IMG/VR virus record: IMGVR_UViG_3300031578_000002
Location: 1-64,000 of that record
DNA from: a virus
DNA length: 64,000 nucleotides
Strand: one strand, 5' to 3'
The position numbers and the translations under genes are program-made. Below the pieces are notes generated by a model, which was given only the letters and a program-made list of their open reading frames with translations, was not told where the DNA came from and ran no database searches. Of this stretch, positions 23,501 to 31,759 are shown piece after piece (positions within the stretch are counted from its first letter, which is position 1; every line of letters starts with the position of its first letter).

Positions 23501-23926
23501 GCCTTCTTTGCTTATCCAAGGATCGTTTTTAGCATCACCATGATGCCAAACAGCCCAGATTATATTTTCATCATCATAAAATCCGGTTTTATCGTAGTAT
23601 ATAACATTGTCGTTATTCAATGTTTTGATAATGGCTTTAACACTATCAATTCTCTTTATGTTTTTTTTTCTAAAATCGTGATTACCCCTAGTTACTCGAA
23701 CAGGTGCAATTTTGCTTAAATCATTAAGTAAGTTATTTGCCATAATTAGCTGCTCGCCCTGTAAATCCAAATAATCATGAACTAAATCACCAACAATTAC
23801 AATTCTATCGGGTTTATTCTTTCTTAGTGATTCAACTAATCTTTTAAAAACTTTTTCATATTCATTATTGCGTGTTGGGGTTTTACGCATATGCAAATCA
23901 GAAATGTGAGCAATTTTAGCTATCAT
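20594..23926 (-). CDS. SbcD-SbcC-like (T4 gp47-gp46-like) recombination nuclease in one polypeptide
   Basis: 1110 aa. Residues 1-330 are a Mre11/SbcD-type metallophosphoesterase: AHISDLHMRK, GDLVHD, RGNHDF and SFLGDIHLQ. Residues about 385-1110 are a Rad50/SbcC-type ATPase: GLNTAGKTT Walker A near 412-420, long coiled coils, a zinc hook CSQCG near 762, ISASGKERT signature and FLLDEVMGKLDE Walker B near 1047. In T4 the two halves are separate genes (gp47 and gp46) that resect DNA ends for recombination-dependent replication; in cells they are SbcD and SbcC. The in-frame fusion means a fixed 1:1 ratio. All catalytic motifs look intact. Confidence 0.92.
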   Translation of the reverse strand: MIAKIAHISDLHMRKTPTRNNEYEKVFKRLVESLRKNKPDRIVIVGDLVHDYLDLQGEQLIMANNLLNDLSKIAPVRVTRGNHDFRKKNIKRIDSVKAIIKTLNNDNVIYYDKTGFYDDENIIWAVWHHGDAKNDPWISKEGKEHIKNKPIDKTFIDLFHDPINGCKSTTGFEMKSKSYYKLNDFKGDYSFLGDIHLQQFLNKDRTKAYSSSLLSQDFSEGDDNFHGYLLWDIINKSVQEIPIENEYSFKNIKISQYVDFDDLDIEINNPTKFMRIRFIWNTLPQTRNKDNERKITEHIKLKYGNTITSIANKNEFLESEKLEVNENVTLENITEKSVQHEIFKEYLTKIGVEDQLINDVISLDEEILNEINISNSKQIEWNIIRFGGKNFMSYGEFNIDWRDMDGLFQITGLNTAGKTTILKAITYTLFNKTLETETRLKFGDKRFVNNRNDAKSCETYIVIEANNEYFGIKRKTEITKSKDGEINGAPTVLEYYLLTTPDDELNSETVLDNLNEDRRVLTQSNIENIIGTYDNFMRIVMTTSDTLNRILSSDMAIFIDSLLYDSGLDIFDKKLDGIKSYQKRANEKSRISCNVEVTTNDITKLTEEIKSIQSNIIDIETNKLPDAHNRINVGKKYVEDLTKKLYKIDSETYNLDVNDVQEHIDINKQNVVEFKVREKVLIQSITQLKETYDENRLEELNVKKNEFKLNEYNLKLKIKTIEQTIRDEEHTIEIINGEIFRLKQDGVKLKNEIIELKNSKICSQCGQVINKKEHQDHIKKMIEIKESEMFDIADKITIKESIDKITHQKNIDKLKSDIKSVENEIEQYSLNMDVILKEIGQLTNDMNDVNKRKELQLELDNIPIKIQNEELKITINEQKIISYENSLIQIEENKKIEKGIDASKQKLISLEEIENDLKEDIYIKKTSVAEKQLRVKNSEQLIIEFKQQEYQDTIINLYKKCVHRDGIPKQMLSNYIIPKINVTLEKILSVAQFKVWLDADDLKPKLVYNDRPQAIIDCISASGKERTFSSIVLKFALNQINVKAKPAIFLLDEVMGKLDENSIEEFIEVLQLIKNNINKVLIIEHNANINPDYLIEVQSDADGISSLVLE

Positions 23927-24063
23927 ATATAATATTTTTTCACAAATATATTAATATTTAATCAATGTTGCAAGCAATTATTATTAAGTCCGATCTAATA
24001 TTACCTGACAAATTATCATACATAACACTAAAATAATTCAATTATTGTCAGAACTAAATCACA

Positions 24064-24086
24064 GATACTGTAAAGATGTCAGTATC
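24064..24086. promoter_or_regulatory. inverted repeat upstream of the heat-shock gene
   Basis: A perfect 7-bp inverted repeat (GATACTG, 9-nt spacer, CAGTATC) 67 nt before the ATG at 24153, in a 226-bp divergent intergenic region otherwise without a recognised promoter. It could be an operator or an RNA hairpin in the leader. Confidence 0.4.
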
Positions 24087-24152
24087 AATATGTTGGCATC
24101 AAATTTGGATTTAACGACATTAAAATAATTTTATTTTAAAAAAATTAAAACT

Positions 24153-24554
24153 ATGTTGACAATGTATGTAAAACCACAAATGGATTTATTTTTCGATAAT
24201 TTCTTTAATTATCGCACTAATGACACTATGGTTAAAACACCGGTTCATGATGTAATCGAAAATGAAAAGGAATTTCAAATTGAGTTATTATTAGCTGGGA
24301 TTAAAAAAGATGATATCAATATTGATATTGAAAATGACATTCTTACAATCAGTGCTGAACGTAAAGAAGATAAAGATTTAAAGTATAATCGTAAGGAAAC
24401 CTATTTTGGAAAATATAAAAGGGGATTCACACTTTCAGATGAAATTGATAAGGAAAATATTAGTGCTTCATTTGTCGATGGGATATTAAAAGTAATTGTT
24501 CCTAAATTAAACAAACCGACGAAGTTAAGTAAAAAAGTAATTAAAATTACTTAA
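24153..24554 (+). CDS. small heat-shock protein (Hsp20/alpha-crystallin family)
   Basis: 133 aa. Residues about 27-115 form the alpha-crystallin domain: TPVHDVIENEKEFQIELLLAGI, DILTISAER, YFGKYKRGFTLSD and the diagnostic DGILKVIVPK. It ends in a short basic tail with VIKIT (an IxI-like motif used in oligomer assembly). The family holds unfolded proteins without ATP. It is the only plus-strand gene between 10.6 and 64 kb, framed by an inverted repeat and a bidirectional terminator, so it is transcribed separately. Confidence 0.92.
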   Translation: MLTMYVKPQMDLFFDNFFNYRTNDTMVKTPVHDVIENEKEFQIELLLAGIKKDDINIDIENDILTISAERKEDKDLKYNRKETYFGKYKRGFTLSDEIDKENISASFVDGILKVIVPKLNKPTKLSKKVIKIT

Positions 24555-24558
24555 AATA

Positions 24559-24583
24559 ATTGAGGTGCTGCTTGCACCTCAAT
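24559..24583. terminator. bidirectional terminator between heat-shock and sigma genes
   Basis: A 10-bp perfect stem (ATTGAGGTGC/GCACCTCAAT, 5-nt loop) with A/T tracts on both sides, between converging genes that end at 24554 and 24585. Confidence 0.85.
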
Positions 24584-24584
24584 T

Positions 24585-25205
24585 TTATTCATAATCAAAA
24601 TTTATATTATTTTTCTTTAATTTTGTTTTAATATAATTAACCCTATTACTTACTGTTGAGCTTGTTATATTAAATTCTTTTCCAATTTCATTATAATCAT
24701 ATCCTTGAATATATTTCATATCAAGTAATGTATAATCTTGGGGTGACAATTGTGCTGATATGTAATTAATTGAATTATTTGTTTCAAATGTATTATTACT
24801 AGTATTTGCAGATGCAAATGTTAATGAATTAAAATTATTTGTTGTAGTAAAATGTGATGTAGAAGCTGTAAATAACGTATTACCATTAGATATGGAATTA
24901 TTATATCCGTCAATATTCACTGTAGTTGTAGTATTACTTCTCCATTTATCAATCATATAATTTTTAGCAATACTGAAAACCCATGACATAAACTTCGATT
25001 TTGTTTCATCAAATGTGTTTATATTCATGAAAACTTTAATCATTATTTCAGAAACATCGTCATCAAGGTCATGACATAATGAATATTTATTTTTTAAAAA
25101 CCTTTCAACTAATTTTTTATATTTGTTATATAATATCTCTTGTGCCTTTTGACTTCCATTCAAAGTATTTTGAATTAGCGTCATATCTTCGTTTTCTATC
25201 GTCAT
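24585..25205 (-). CDS. ECF-type sigma-70 family RNA polymerase sigma factor
   Basis: 206 aa. Region 2 spans about 12-95 (NGSQKAQEILYNKYKKLVE, DLDDDVSEIMIKVFMN, SKFMSWVFSIAKNYMIDKWR). A Ser/Thr/Asn-rich linker follows, then region 4 at about 150-200 (LSPQDYTLLDMKYIQGYDYNEI with a helix-turn-helix ending TSSTVSNRVNYIKTKL). Such factors direct host polymerase to phage promoters. It is a natural candidate reader of the GTATTTATA late motif, by analogy with T4 gp55. Its start overlaps the primase gene by 59-80 nt depending on which Met is used (25205 or 25184). Confidence 0.85.
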   Translation of the reverse strand: MTIENEDMTLIQNTLNGSQKAQEILYNKYKKLVERFLKNKYSLCHDLDDDVSEIMIKVFMNINTFDETKSKFMSWVFSIAKNYMIDKWRSNTTTTVNIDGYNNSISNGNTLFTASTSHFTTTNNFNSLTFASANTSNNTFETNNSINYISAQLSPQDYTLLDMKYIQGYDYNEIGKEFNITSSTVSNRVNYIKTKLKKNNINFDYE

Positions 25206-26211
25206 ATGGATTTTGTAGCTTTGTTATAAAATAATCATTGACATTTAAATTTCTTGCAGTTTTTATTGCATAAAGTACCGCATCAATCCCCTGATTTCTA
25301 TATAATTCGTCCAAATCTTCATTTGTTGGCAATTTAATTATTTTAATTTTTTCTTCACAATCAACATAAATACTACGAAGAGTATAATATGCTTCAATAC
25401 TATTCTTATAGGCATCAGGGTCCAATAGAATAACAACTGGTGGTTTTAACTCAACCAATTTATGAAATAATGCAATTGAGATTGTTTTTCCTAATAAAGG
25501 TATGGCATTAGGAATACGGAACATTTCGAAAACGCCCTCAACAATAAAAATCATTGCGTCCCAATTAATTAGTCCTTCATTAAAAATGATTTTACTTTTA
25601 TCTGAATTGGGGTTATCATATTTTTTCTTTTTCTCATTAGGATCATAACTTCTTCCAACAAAATAATTAATCTCACCATTTATTCCATATGATGGTATTA
25701 TGATTCGTTTTGCATATTTTCCTGTGGTACAAAAACCAAGCCTATATTTTAAAATAACATTTCTTGATATTTTTCTTTCATTAACTAAATAATTATACGC
25801 TTCGAAATGCTCTAAATTGTTTTCACTCATTTTTGAAAAAAATATCATTTCATCAGGAAGCTTTACTAATAATTCCTCAATTTCATTATCATCGTCATTC
25901 CAGAAATAGTCGTTTCCAAGAATTGATTTATATGATTTATATAATTCATAATCAGCATGTGAACCATACAACCTAATTAATTTACCCAAAGAACCGCTAA
26001 ATTTAGGGTCTTGACAGGACCAACAGCGAAAAACATTTTTTGCTGTATTAATCTCTAGATTATGTTTACCATCACCATGTGGTAGTCCACTTAGTTCGGA
26101 ACAGCGTGGACAATCTACCTGTAATTGATTGCTAACATTCAACCCCTTAACATCGCCAAAAATATTTTCAATAATGCTGTGAAACTCTATTCCACGTATA
26201 TTACCGTTCAT
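25126..26211 (-). CDS. DnaG-type DNA primase
   Basis: 361 aa. A zinc-binding domain (CPRC at 34-37, CWSC at 63-66 with intervening His) is followed by a linker and a catalytic core: IIPSYGINGEINYFVGRSY, TOPRIM motif FIVEGVFEMF (Glu) and VVILLDPDAY (DPD). It makes RNA primers for lagging-strand synthesis, like T4 gp61. No helicase-interaction domain is obvious, and the replicative helicase is not in the window. The C-terminal 20-26 codons also encode the start of the sigma factor. Confidence 0.88.
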   Translation of the reverse strand: MNGNIRGIEFHSIIENIFGDVKGLNVSNQLQVDCPRCSELSGLPHGDGKHNLEINTAKNVFRCWSCQDPKFSGSLGKLIRLYGSHADYELYKSYKSILGNDYFWNDDDNEIEELLVKLPDEMIFFSKMSENNLEHFEAYNYLVNERKISRNVILKYRLGFCTTGKYAKRIIIPSYGINGEINYFVGRSYDPNEKKKKYDNPNSDKSKIIFNEGLINWDAMIFIVEGVFEMFRIPNAIPLLGKTISIALFHKLVELKPPVVILLDPDAYKNSIEAYYTLRSIYVDCEEKIKIIKLPTNEDLDELYRNQGIDAVLYAIKTARNLNVNDYFITKLQNPYDDRKRRYDANSKYFEWKSKGTRDII

Positions 26212-26273
26212 AAAAAGCTACAAAAAATTACTAATTAGATTTTCTTGTTTGTATACCATAATACAAAAGTAAA

Positions 26274-26307
26274 CAAAAAATGCTTTAAAGCAAATAGTCT
26301 AAAGCAT
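26274..26307 (-). terminator. hairpin terminator upstream of the primase gene
   Basis: Stem ATGCTTTA/TAAAGCAT with a 12-nt loop and T6 after it on the minus strand, 20 nt beyond the stop at 26329. It closes the operon running from 29.6 kb. Confidence 0.75.
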
Positions 26308-26328
26308 TTTTGTTATGAAGTTTTAATA

Positions 26329-26871
26329 TTAATATCGTTTTTCGTTTTCCAGAAACGGAAAAAATGTGATTAAACGATTAAGAAATCCCGGACAATATAT
26401 CCTAAAATTACCAATACCTGTATTTGGATCAGTTCCTAATTTAATGTGATTATTCTGAAGTTCATTAAATAATTCAATTACTTTAATACCTGTATTATCT
26501 AATGTTGAGAAATTACCAGATTTTAATTGTTGATTTTCAATGAATATTTTTTCATAATCACCTTTTGCAACAGCAATTTCTGCTTTAAGGTTTTTATTTG
26601 ATTCAGATAATAATGATACTTGTTCTTCAAGCCATTCGACACTAACATTTGATCCGCTTGTATCTTCAGCTACAACCAATTTTTCTTCAATAATTGGTGT
26701 TAACTGTACGTCCGATAAAAGTTCTTCAACCTTTTTTTTTGCCCTAGCATCTCGTTCATCAGCTTGTGTGATTGCTTTTTGTTTGATTTTATTCTCAGCG
26801 GGTTTTTTTGCAATCGGTTTTACATTTTTACTATTACCTTTTGCTAATTTTAATAAATTTTTTTCTGCCAT
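26329..26871 (-). CDS. coiled-coil hypothetical protein (180 aa)
   Basis: A Lys/Ala-rich N-terminus (KLAKGNSKNVKPIAKKPAEN), a helical coiled coil (about 75-115, WLEEQVSLLSESNKNLKAEI) and a small C-terminal domain with FRIYCPGFLNRLITFFPF. Lies 2 nt after the phosphoesterase gene and is probably cotranslated. No family recognised. Confidence 0.55.
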   Translation of the reverse strand: MAEKNLLKLAKGNSKNVKPIAKKPAENKIKQKAITQADERDARAKKKVEELLSDVQLTPIIEEKLVVAEDTSGSNVSVEWLEEQVSLLSESNKNLKAEIAVAKGDYEKIFIENQQLKSGNFSTLDNTGIKVIELFNELQNNHIKLGTDPNTGIGNFRIYCPGFLNRLITFFPFLENEKRY

Positions 26872-26873
26872 AA

Positions 26874-28376
26874 TTATTCAATTATTAAGTTACTATTTAA
26901 ATGTGCAATTAATCCGTAATCATAATTCCATATAAAAGCATCAGCGGCTTTAATTTGCCCAACAAACCCTTTTTTATGGTGCCATTCCTCAGTTCCAGTT
27001 AAACTTGAGAGATACCTGATAGTAACACCTAAGTCTTCATTCAGTTCTCTTGATTTATTTAATTCATATTTCATATTACGTTTACGGTGTATGTGGCCTA
27101 AATGCCATTCATGAAATTTGGTTTCACTCCACATTGGTTTTGATTCGATATCAGTTGCCATAATCATTGGTAATGAACTTTCCTTTTCTTCACTACCATG
27201 TGTTAAACCTAACAATAAATTACCAAAACGATAATACTTTCTAGGTGAAGCACCACAATTAATATTTACGGTCGGATCATTGTTGAACCACGCCTCAAGA
27301 TATTTCCCCATATAATGACTACGCTCAAGATCATGATTTCCCGGTATAACCACAACATCAATTGGAACGCCCGTTTGTTTTAATATATTAATTCCATCGA
27401 CAAGTAATCTCACACCAACGTTAAATGTTTTTTGCCAACGCAAATCTTCATCTTGCTGAGTACCTTTCGTTGTTGTATTAAATATTGTGTCACTATTAAA
27501 GAAATCATTTCCGATTGGGAATAAAATTCTGGAAAATTCAAATCTGCTTGCTCTATATAATAAATTCCTAATTGTAATTAAGAATCTTTCACGAGCAATT
27601 TTTGTGTCATAATTTTCAAATGTTTCACCACCCCAAGCAAGCTTACCGATATGTAAATCAAATATTGATATTTCTAATAAATTATTCTCAGTTGTTTTTT
27701 TAGGATATTCAGGTGTCCAGTCAAATACTGGTGGCTGATAACTTTTTGCCATTTTTTTGAATATTTTCTCAATATCTAATGCATCAGCCAATTTAACATC
27801 TCTTTCTAAACGTGCCTTAACTTGCCAATTTTGAATTGTTTCAGGATTTGCATTTTTCCAGCTAGTCACATCCCATTTATTAATTGTATGTTCTTTTACT
27901 TTCCAAATATTTAAATCAACATTAGTTGCTTTCAGTAATTCATCTAATGTTTTAACATGGTCTATTGGGTAGTTACTATTACTTTTCCATTCAATATTTG
28001 CATTATTTTTATCATATTTCGTGGTGATTTTCCCATCAGAACGTTTTTCAGTAACTTCATTATTAATGCTAAATAATGTCTCACCACTTTTATTCTTTAT
28101 AATGAATATTTGCTTATCGTCATCAGTTATTTTATTTTTTGATTCTGATGTATCATTAAATAATGCATTTTTATACTGAGTATATGCGTTTTCGAACAAT
28201 GAAAACAAATCATCATCAAGCGTTCCGTTTTCATAATATTCATAAACTAACGCTTTTATATTTTTCACATATGTATCTGAATAACCACATTTAACTGACG
28301 CTTCTTTAACAGAAATTTGATTTTTCATTGCATATTGAATAACCTCGACGGCTTTCTCAATTCTTTCTTTCTTCAT
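26874..28376 (-). CDS. calcineurin-like metallophosphoesterase with N-terminal HTH
   Basis: 500 aa. An N-terminal helix-turn-helix-like segment (SVKEASVKCGYSDTYVKNI) and a variable middle precede a metallophosphoesterase domain (about 220-480): IFDLHIGKL, GNDFF, PGNHDLERS, LTHGS and LGHIHR, the full five-motif set. Domains of this class hydrolyse phosphodiesters or phosphoesters with two metal ions. The HTH suggests a nucleic-acid substrate. It is distinct from the SbcD-like half of the 1110-aa protein. Confidence 0.85.
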   Translation of the reverse strand: MKKERIEKAVEVIQYAMKNQISVKEASVKCGYSDTYVKNIKALVYEYYENGTLDDDLFSLFENAYTQYKNALFNDTSESKNKITDDDKQIFIIKNKSGETLFSINNEVTEKRSDGKITTKYDKNNANIEWKSNSNYPIDHVKTLDELLKATNVDLNIWKVKEHTINKWDVTSWKNANPETIQNWQVKARLERDVKLADALDIEKIFKKMAKSYQPPVFDWTPEYPKKTTENNLLEISIFDLHIGKLAWGGETFENYDTKIARERFLITIRNLLYRASRFEFSRILFPIGNDFFNSDTIFNTTTKGTQQDEDLRWQKTFNVGVRLLVDGINILKQTGVPIDVVVIPGNHDLERSHYMGKYLEAWFNNDPTVNINCGASPRKYYRFGNLLLGLTHGSEEKESSLPMIMATDIESKPMWSETKFHEWHLGHIHRKRNMKYELNKSRELNEDLGVTIRYLSSLTGTEEWHHKKGFVGQIKAADAFIWNYDYGLIAHLNSNLIIE

Positions 28377-28443
28377 ATTAAAAATATTTGAATTATATTA
28401 ATTTTTGTCAAATTTATACTAAATAATATTAATTTACAAGGTT

Positions 28444-28755
28444 TTATATAAAAACATTATTATTTTCAACTAAAACTTTAATATTTTTTTCAATTTTTTC
28501 ACAATCATCTTTAAATGTAACTTCATTTTCAAGTGAAAGCTTAAACCATTCGCCCTCCATACGATAATGCGAATATCTCATGTGTAGTGCCTTTTCAATT
28601 TTACTCGCAAACTCTGATTCATAGGTTTCAATTAATTTTAATTCAGATGAATTACCAGTATTTAATTCTTTTATCCTCTTATTTGGATGTTTTGATATTC
28701 CAATCTTATAGTAGCTATTTTCTAATGAATGTATTAGATACACATATTTCATCAT
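28444..28755 (-). CDS. T5orf172/MUG113-type GIY-YIG-like protein (103 aa)
   Basis: The pattern YVYLIHS, YYKIGISKHPNKRIKELNTG, KLIETYES and the later EGEWFKLS fits the compact GIY-YIG-like T5orf172 family (YLI...YKIG...R...L). Members are predicted nucleases or DNA-binding modules of phages. The GIY-YIG residues are present in degenerate form (YLI, YKIG), as usual for this family. It follows the RuvC-like gene with no gap, so it is coupled to a DNA-processing operon. Confidence 0.7.
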   Translation of the reverse strand: MMKYVYLIHSLENSYYKIGISKHPNKRIKELNTGNSSELKLIETYESEFASKIEKALHMRYSHYRMEGEWFKLSLENEVTFKDDCEKIEKNIKVLVENNNVFI

Positions 28756-29394
28756 TTATTTTGAGTATTTTTCCAATAGCTTTAATTTAATCATTCCACT
28801 ATAACCACAAGCATATGCGTCTGACATATCAAAATTAATATTACTTGGTTGGTTTTTCTTATTATAAAACCATTCGATTTGTGGTTCTAATTCACATACT
28901 TTTCTCCAAATATACAACTTTTTTTCATCACGAAATTCAACTGGAAATGAAAGTGTTTCAACAATTTCAATTTCACCAGTTTTTCTATTTTTTCTTTTTG
29001 TTGTATTAATCAATTCAGGTAAGAATAATTTACGTGATTCATGAACGCTTATTTTTACTGGATAAACTTCAAATACTCTATATAATATATACCGACATAT
29101 CCCATTAAATCCGAACAATAATGATACGGTATTAGAATTATTACTTCCACCCAATGGTTCTTCAACAATAATTTCAACAATTTCCCCATTTAATTCATTT
29201 AAAATTCGTTCTTTATAATCAAGAACATATTTTCTAAAAATTTCTGCTTTATGAATATCCCTATCTTCAATAGGAACGTTCTTATCTGTTTTTAACTCAA
29301 GATGTTTAAGTTCAATGAGTTTACCATTATCATCCCATAATGCAGTACCAATGTTTGTTGTGCTTATATCTAATGACCAAAAATATTTTTCCAT
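28756..29394 (-). CDS. RuvC-like (RNase H-fold) Holliday-junction resolvase candidate
   Basis: 212 aa. WSLDISTTNIGTALWD gives the first acidic residue on strand 1 (Asp9), IIVEEPLGG the conserved Glu (78/79), and FDMSDAYACGYSG the C-terminal Asp; these are the metal ligands of the RuvC/RNase H fold. In T4-like phages a resolvase (gp49, different fold) clears branches before packaging, and this gene could substitute. It is cotranscribed with a GIY-YIG-like gene and the phosphoesterase. Confidence 0.75.
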   Translation of the reverse strand: MEKYFWSLDISTTNIGTALWDDNGKLIELKHLELKTDKNVPIEDRDIHKAEIFRKYVLDYKERILNELNGEIVEIIVEEPLGGSNNSNTVSLLFGFNGICRYILYRVFEVYPVKISVHESRKLFLPELINTTKRKNRKTGEIEIVETLSFPVEFRDEKKLYIWRKVCELEPQIEWFYNKKNQPSNINFDMSDAYACGYSGMIKLKLLEKYSK

Positions 29395-29412
29395 GATAAT
29401 TAATTTATAAAG

Positions 29413-29610
29413 TTATACGTTATTTTCGTGAGATTCTTTATTTTCATCAATTAATTTCTGAATATTTTTAGGGTTTTTTAAATATAATTTAATTAAATCT
29501 TCAATAACACCACCAATCTTCATACTTTTTCCTTTGCATAATAATTTAAATTTATTATGTACATTACCATCAATTATAATTGATTTCGGCTTCATTTCAA
29601 TATCTTTCAT
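29413..29610 (-). CDS. small ribbon-helix-helix-like protein (65 aa)
   Basis: An N-terminal strand (KSIIIDG) followed by two helices (NVHNKFKLLCKGKSM, GGVIEDLIKLYLKN) fits the ribbon-helix-helix DNA-binding fold; the tail is polar. It could autoregulate the operon it starts. A late-type promoter motif lies 31 nt upstream. Confidence 0.55.
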   Translation of the reverse strand: MKDIEMKPKSIIIDGNVHNKFKLLCKGKSMKIGGVIEDLIKLYLKNPKNIQKLIDENKESHENNV

Positions 29611-29642
29611 ATTTATTATGTATAATTATTATTATAATTTTA

Positions 29643-29652
29643 TAATAAATAC
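29643..29652 (-). promoter_or_regulatory. late-type promoter motif
   Basis: GTATTTATTATAAAATTA on the minus strand, 31 nt before the ATG at 29610; first promoter of the DNA-processing operon. Confidence 0.55.
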
Positions 29653-29688
29653 TAAAAAAAAATAAAAAAATATAATTTTTTATGGTTT

Positions 29689-30402
29689 CTAAAAATCTAA
29701 CTCGAACAATATTGTTCTAGAAATTGTTGCATCTTTTGGAACGGGATTATTTAATTTCCCAATAGCAACTAAGTTTTTATTACTATCATACAACCCTATT
29801 TCACTGATAAATACCGTAGAACTACCATCCCACGTCATATTAGTACTTGAATTAAATTCATCTAATGTTAAATTTATTGAATAATCAAGGGTATATACAT
29901 CAGCTTTAATTGACGTTGTTACGTTACCAAAGAAATATTCTTCATCTCCAAAGCATAATTGATCTGTCTGTGTTGATGATGGATATGATAGATAGTCTAA
30001 TTTATATTCGTCATAACTATCATAACTATTTAATGGCATTTTAAATACAACACTATTTAATTGAGTTGGAGTTAAGAATCCTGAGCCAGTATAACCAGCA
30101 ATTTGATCGGTAACATCTAAATATTTCCAACTAGTTGAATCAGGCTTTGTTGTCACCCCAGAAATATTTTGAACAACTTGTGCAATGATATATATTCTAT
30201 GAACCGAATATCCAGTACTATCCATTCCATCACTTAAAAATTTAAAATCATTAACATCTTTAAAATTAACTCTAATTTCTTGCATTGAAATGTCATCAAC
30301 AACTAATTGTAAATTATTAATGTAATTACAATGAATTGCTCGATTATAAGTACTTCCTGTTGGGACTAATGCATATGTTGTATAAACCGTATAACTATTC
30401 AT
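29689..30402 (-). CDS. predicted tail/baseplate structural protein (237 aa)
   Basis: No enzyme motif. Beta-rich with many Ser/Thr/Tyr/Asn residues, typical of phage tail and fibre proteins. The end of the chain (VFISEIGLYDSNKNLVAIGKL) resembles the 'ISEIGLYD' strand seen in tail-fibre-associated proteins. It lies 10 nt behind the 434-aa structural gene and closes the tail gene block. Confidence 0.55.
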   Translation of the reverse strand: MNSYTVYTTYALVPTGSTYNRAIHCNYINNLQLVVDDISMQEIRVNFKDVNDFKFLSDGMDSTGYSVHRIYIIAQVVQNISGVTTKPDSTSWKYLDVTDQIAGYTGSGFLTPTQLNSVVFKMPLNSYDSYDEYKLDYLSYPSSTQTDQLCFGDEEYFFGNVTTSIKADVYTLDYSINLTLDEFNSSTNMTWDGSSTVFISEIGLYDSNKNLVAIGKLNNPVPKDATISRTILFELDF

Positions 30403-30412
30403 TTTATTTTTT

Positions 30413-31717
30413 TTAGCTACCTATCGTATAATTTGGGAGTGTCCAAGACCTATTTGATTTATATGACATCGCAAATAATAATTCTTGATCTTCAATTACA
30501 AATATTTTTAAATCATTAAACACTTTACCAACAATATTACCATTCATATCACATAAATCATAATATGTTGTATTAAGTGATTTAGTATTACCTGTTAATA
30601 TCTTTGAGCTACCACTAGCGATTAATGTAACACCTAATTCCTTATTAGTAGACTTATGCCACATAATTGTTGGAATTTCTAATTTTGATGTGTCTAATAA
30701 AAATCCCTCAGCATATACATTTGCTGGAGATGAATTGGTGTAATGTATAACACCTAATTTTTTATATGTAGGTGCTTGATTTTGAATATATGAGACAAAT
30801 CCACCAAGTGCTTTATTTTTAAATTGTGTATATTTTACTTTGCCAAGTTCTACACCAGCAATTTCTTCTGTATATATTATTGACATATTCCAAAATGGAA
30901 ATATTATTGTTGGAGACTGACTATTTTGTAAAAAGGTTATTACACTATTGTCGAGATATTCTGTCGGTGTCATATTCATAGCAGTATCACCACTATAATT
31001 AATTTGATTATAATAAATTATTGCACCGGCATATACTGTACTAGAAATTCCCATTCCGCTAAAATCAGGTAACTCTCTGTCTACACTTACATTTACACTT
31101 CCAGTTGATAACTTATCACTACCATTGATCGCAGTAATCTTATAAAATAAATTAGGTGTTGAATATGCTTTATTAACACTATATCCAGTGGTACTATCAC
31201 CATGTGTCCATCTAATTAAAATTAAATCACCAATAGCTGGTTCTTCGCCACTTGTACCGTATAATGGTGATTTAAGTAAATTCAATGTTAATCCACCAGC
31301 AATATTACTAACCTGTATCATTACATCGGGTTGCTTGACATGATTACTATCAACAGTAAATGTTGTTCCACTATTACTAAAAAAACCTAATGAATTTACT
31401 GAATTTTCAACAGTATAACTAGTATTAGGTACCGATGTAATTTCATTAAAAGGATTTCCTGATAGTGATAATGTTCGTGGTATGTATGATATAATTTCAG
31501 GATTTTTATCTACTGGTTTTAATATTTCGGAATTAAATGTTGTATATCCGGTCACATCAGGATTTGCCTGAATTTCGCTATTAAAATTATAATCAATTTC
31601 ACTATCACCAATAGCAAAATAATTAAAAGTTAATTCACCTTTAGATAATAATTCTCTACCTTTTGATGTTAATTTTATATTTAAAACTATTGGGTCCTTT
31701 TTTTCAATAAATGCCAT
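30413..31717 (-). CDS. predicted tail structural protein (434 aa)
   Basis: It begins FIEKKDPIVLNIKLTSKGRELLSKGEL, then a beta-rich body with FAIGDSEIDY. The LTxxGRxLLxxGxLxFxxFAIGDSE pattern recurs at the N-terminus of tail proteins of T4-like phages of Bacteroidota and is likely an assembly domain. No enzymatic motif is visible. A late-type promoter motif lies 14 nt upstream, so this gene and 29689 form a unit. Confidence 0.6.
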   Translation of the reverse strand: MAFIEKKDPIVLNIKLTSKGRELLSKGELTFNYFAIGDSEIDYNFNSEIQANPDVTGYTTFNSEILKPVDKNPEIISYIPRTLSLSGNPFNEITSVPNTSYTVENSVNSLGFFSNSGTTFTVDSNHVKQPDVMIQVSNIAGGLTLNLLKSPLYGTSGEEPAIGDLILIRWTHGDSTTGYSVNKAYSTPNLFYKITAINGSDKLSTGSVNVSVDRELPDFSGMGISSTVYAGAIIYYNQINYSGDTAMNMTPTEYLDNSVITFLQNSQSPTIIFPFWNMSIIYTEEIAGVELGKVKYTQFKNKALGGFVSYIQNQAPTYKKLGVIHYTNSSPANVYAEGFLLDTSKLEIPTIMWHKSTNKELGVTLIASGSSKILTGNTKSLNTTYYDLCDMNGNIVGKVFNDLKIFVIEDQELLFAMSYKSNRSWTLPNYTIGS

Positions 31718-31731
31718 TTAAATATTCTTTA

Positions 31732-31741
31732 CAATAAATAC
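31732..31741 (-). promoter_or_regulatory. late-type promoter motif
   Basis: GTATTTATTGTAAAG on the minus strand, 14 nt before the ATG at 31717. Confidence 0.55.
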
Positions 31742-31759
31742 AAATAAATAAATTTATTT

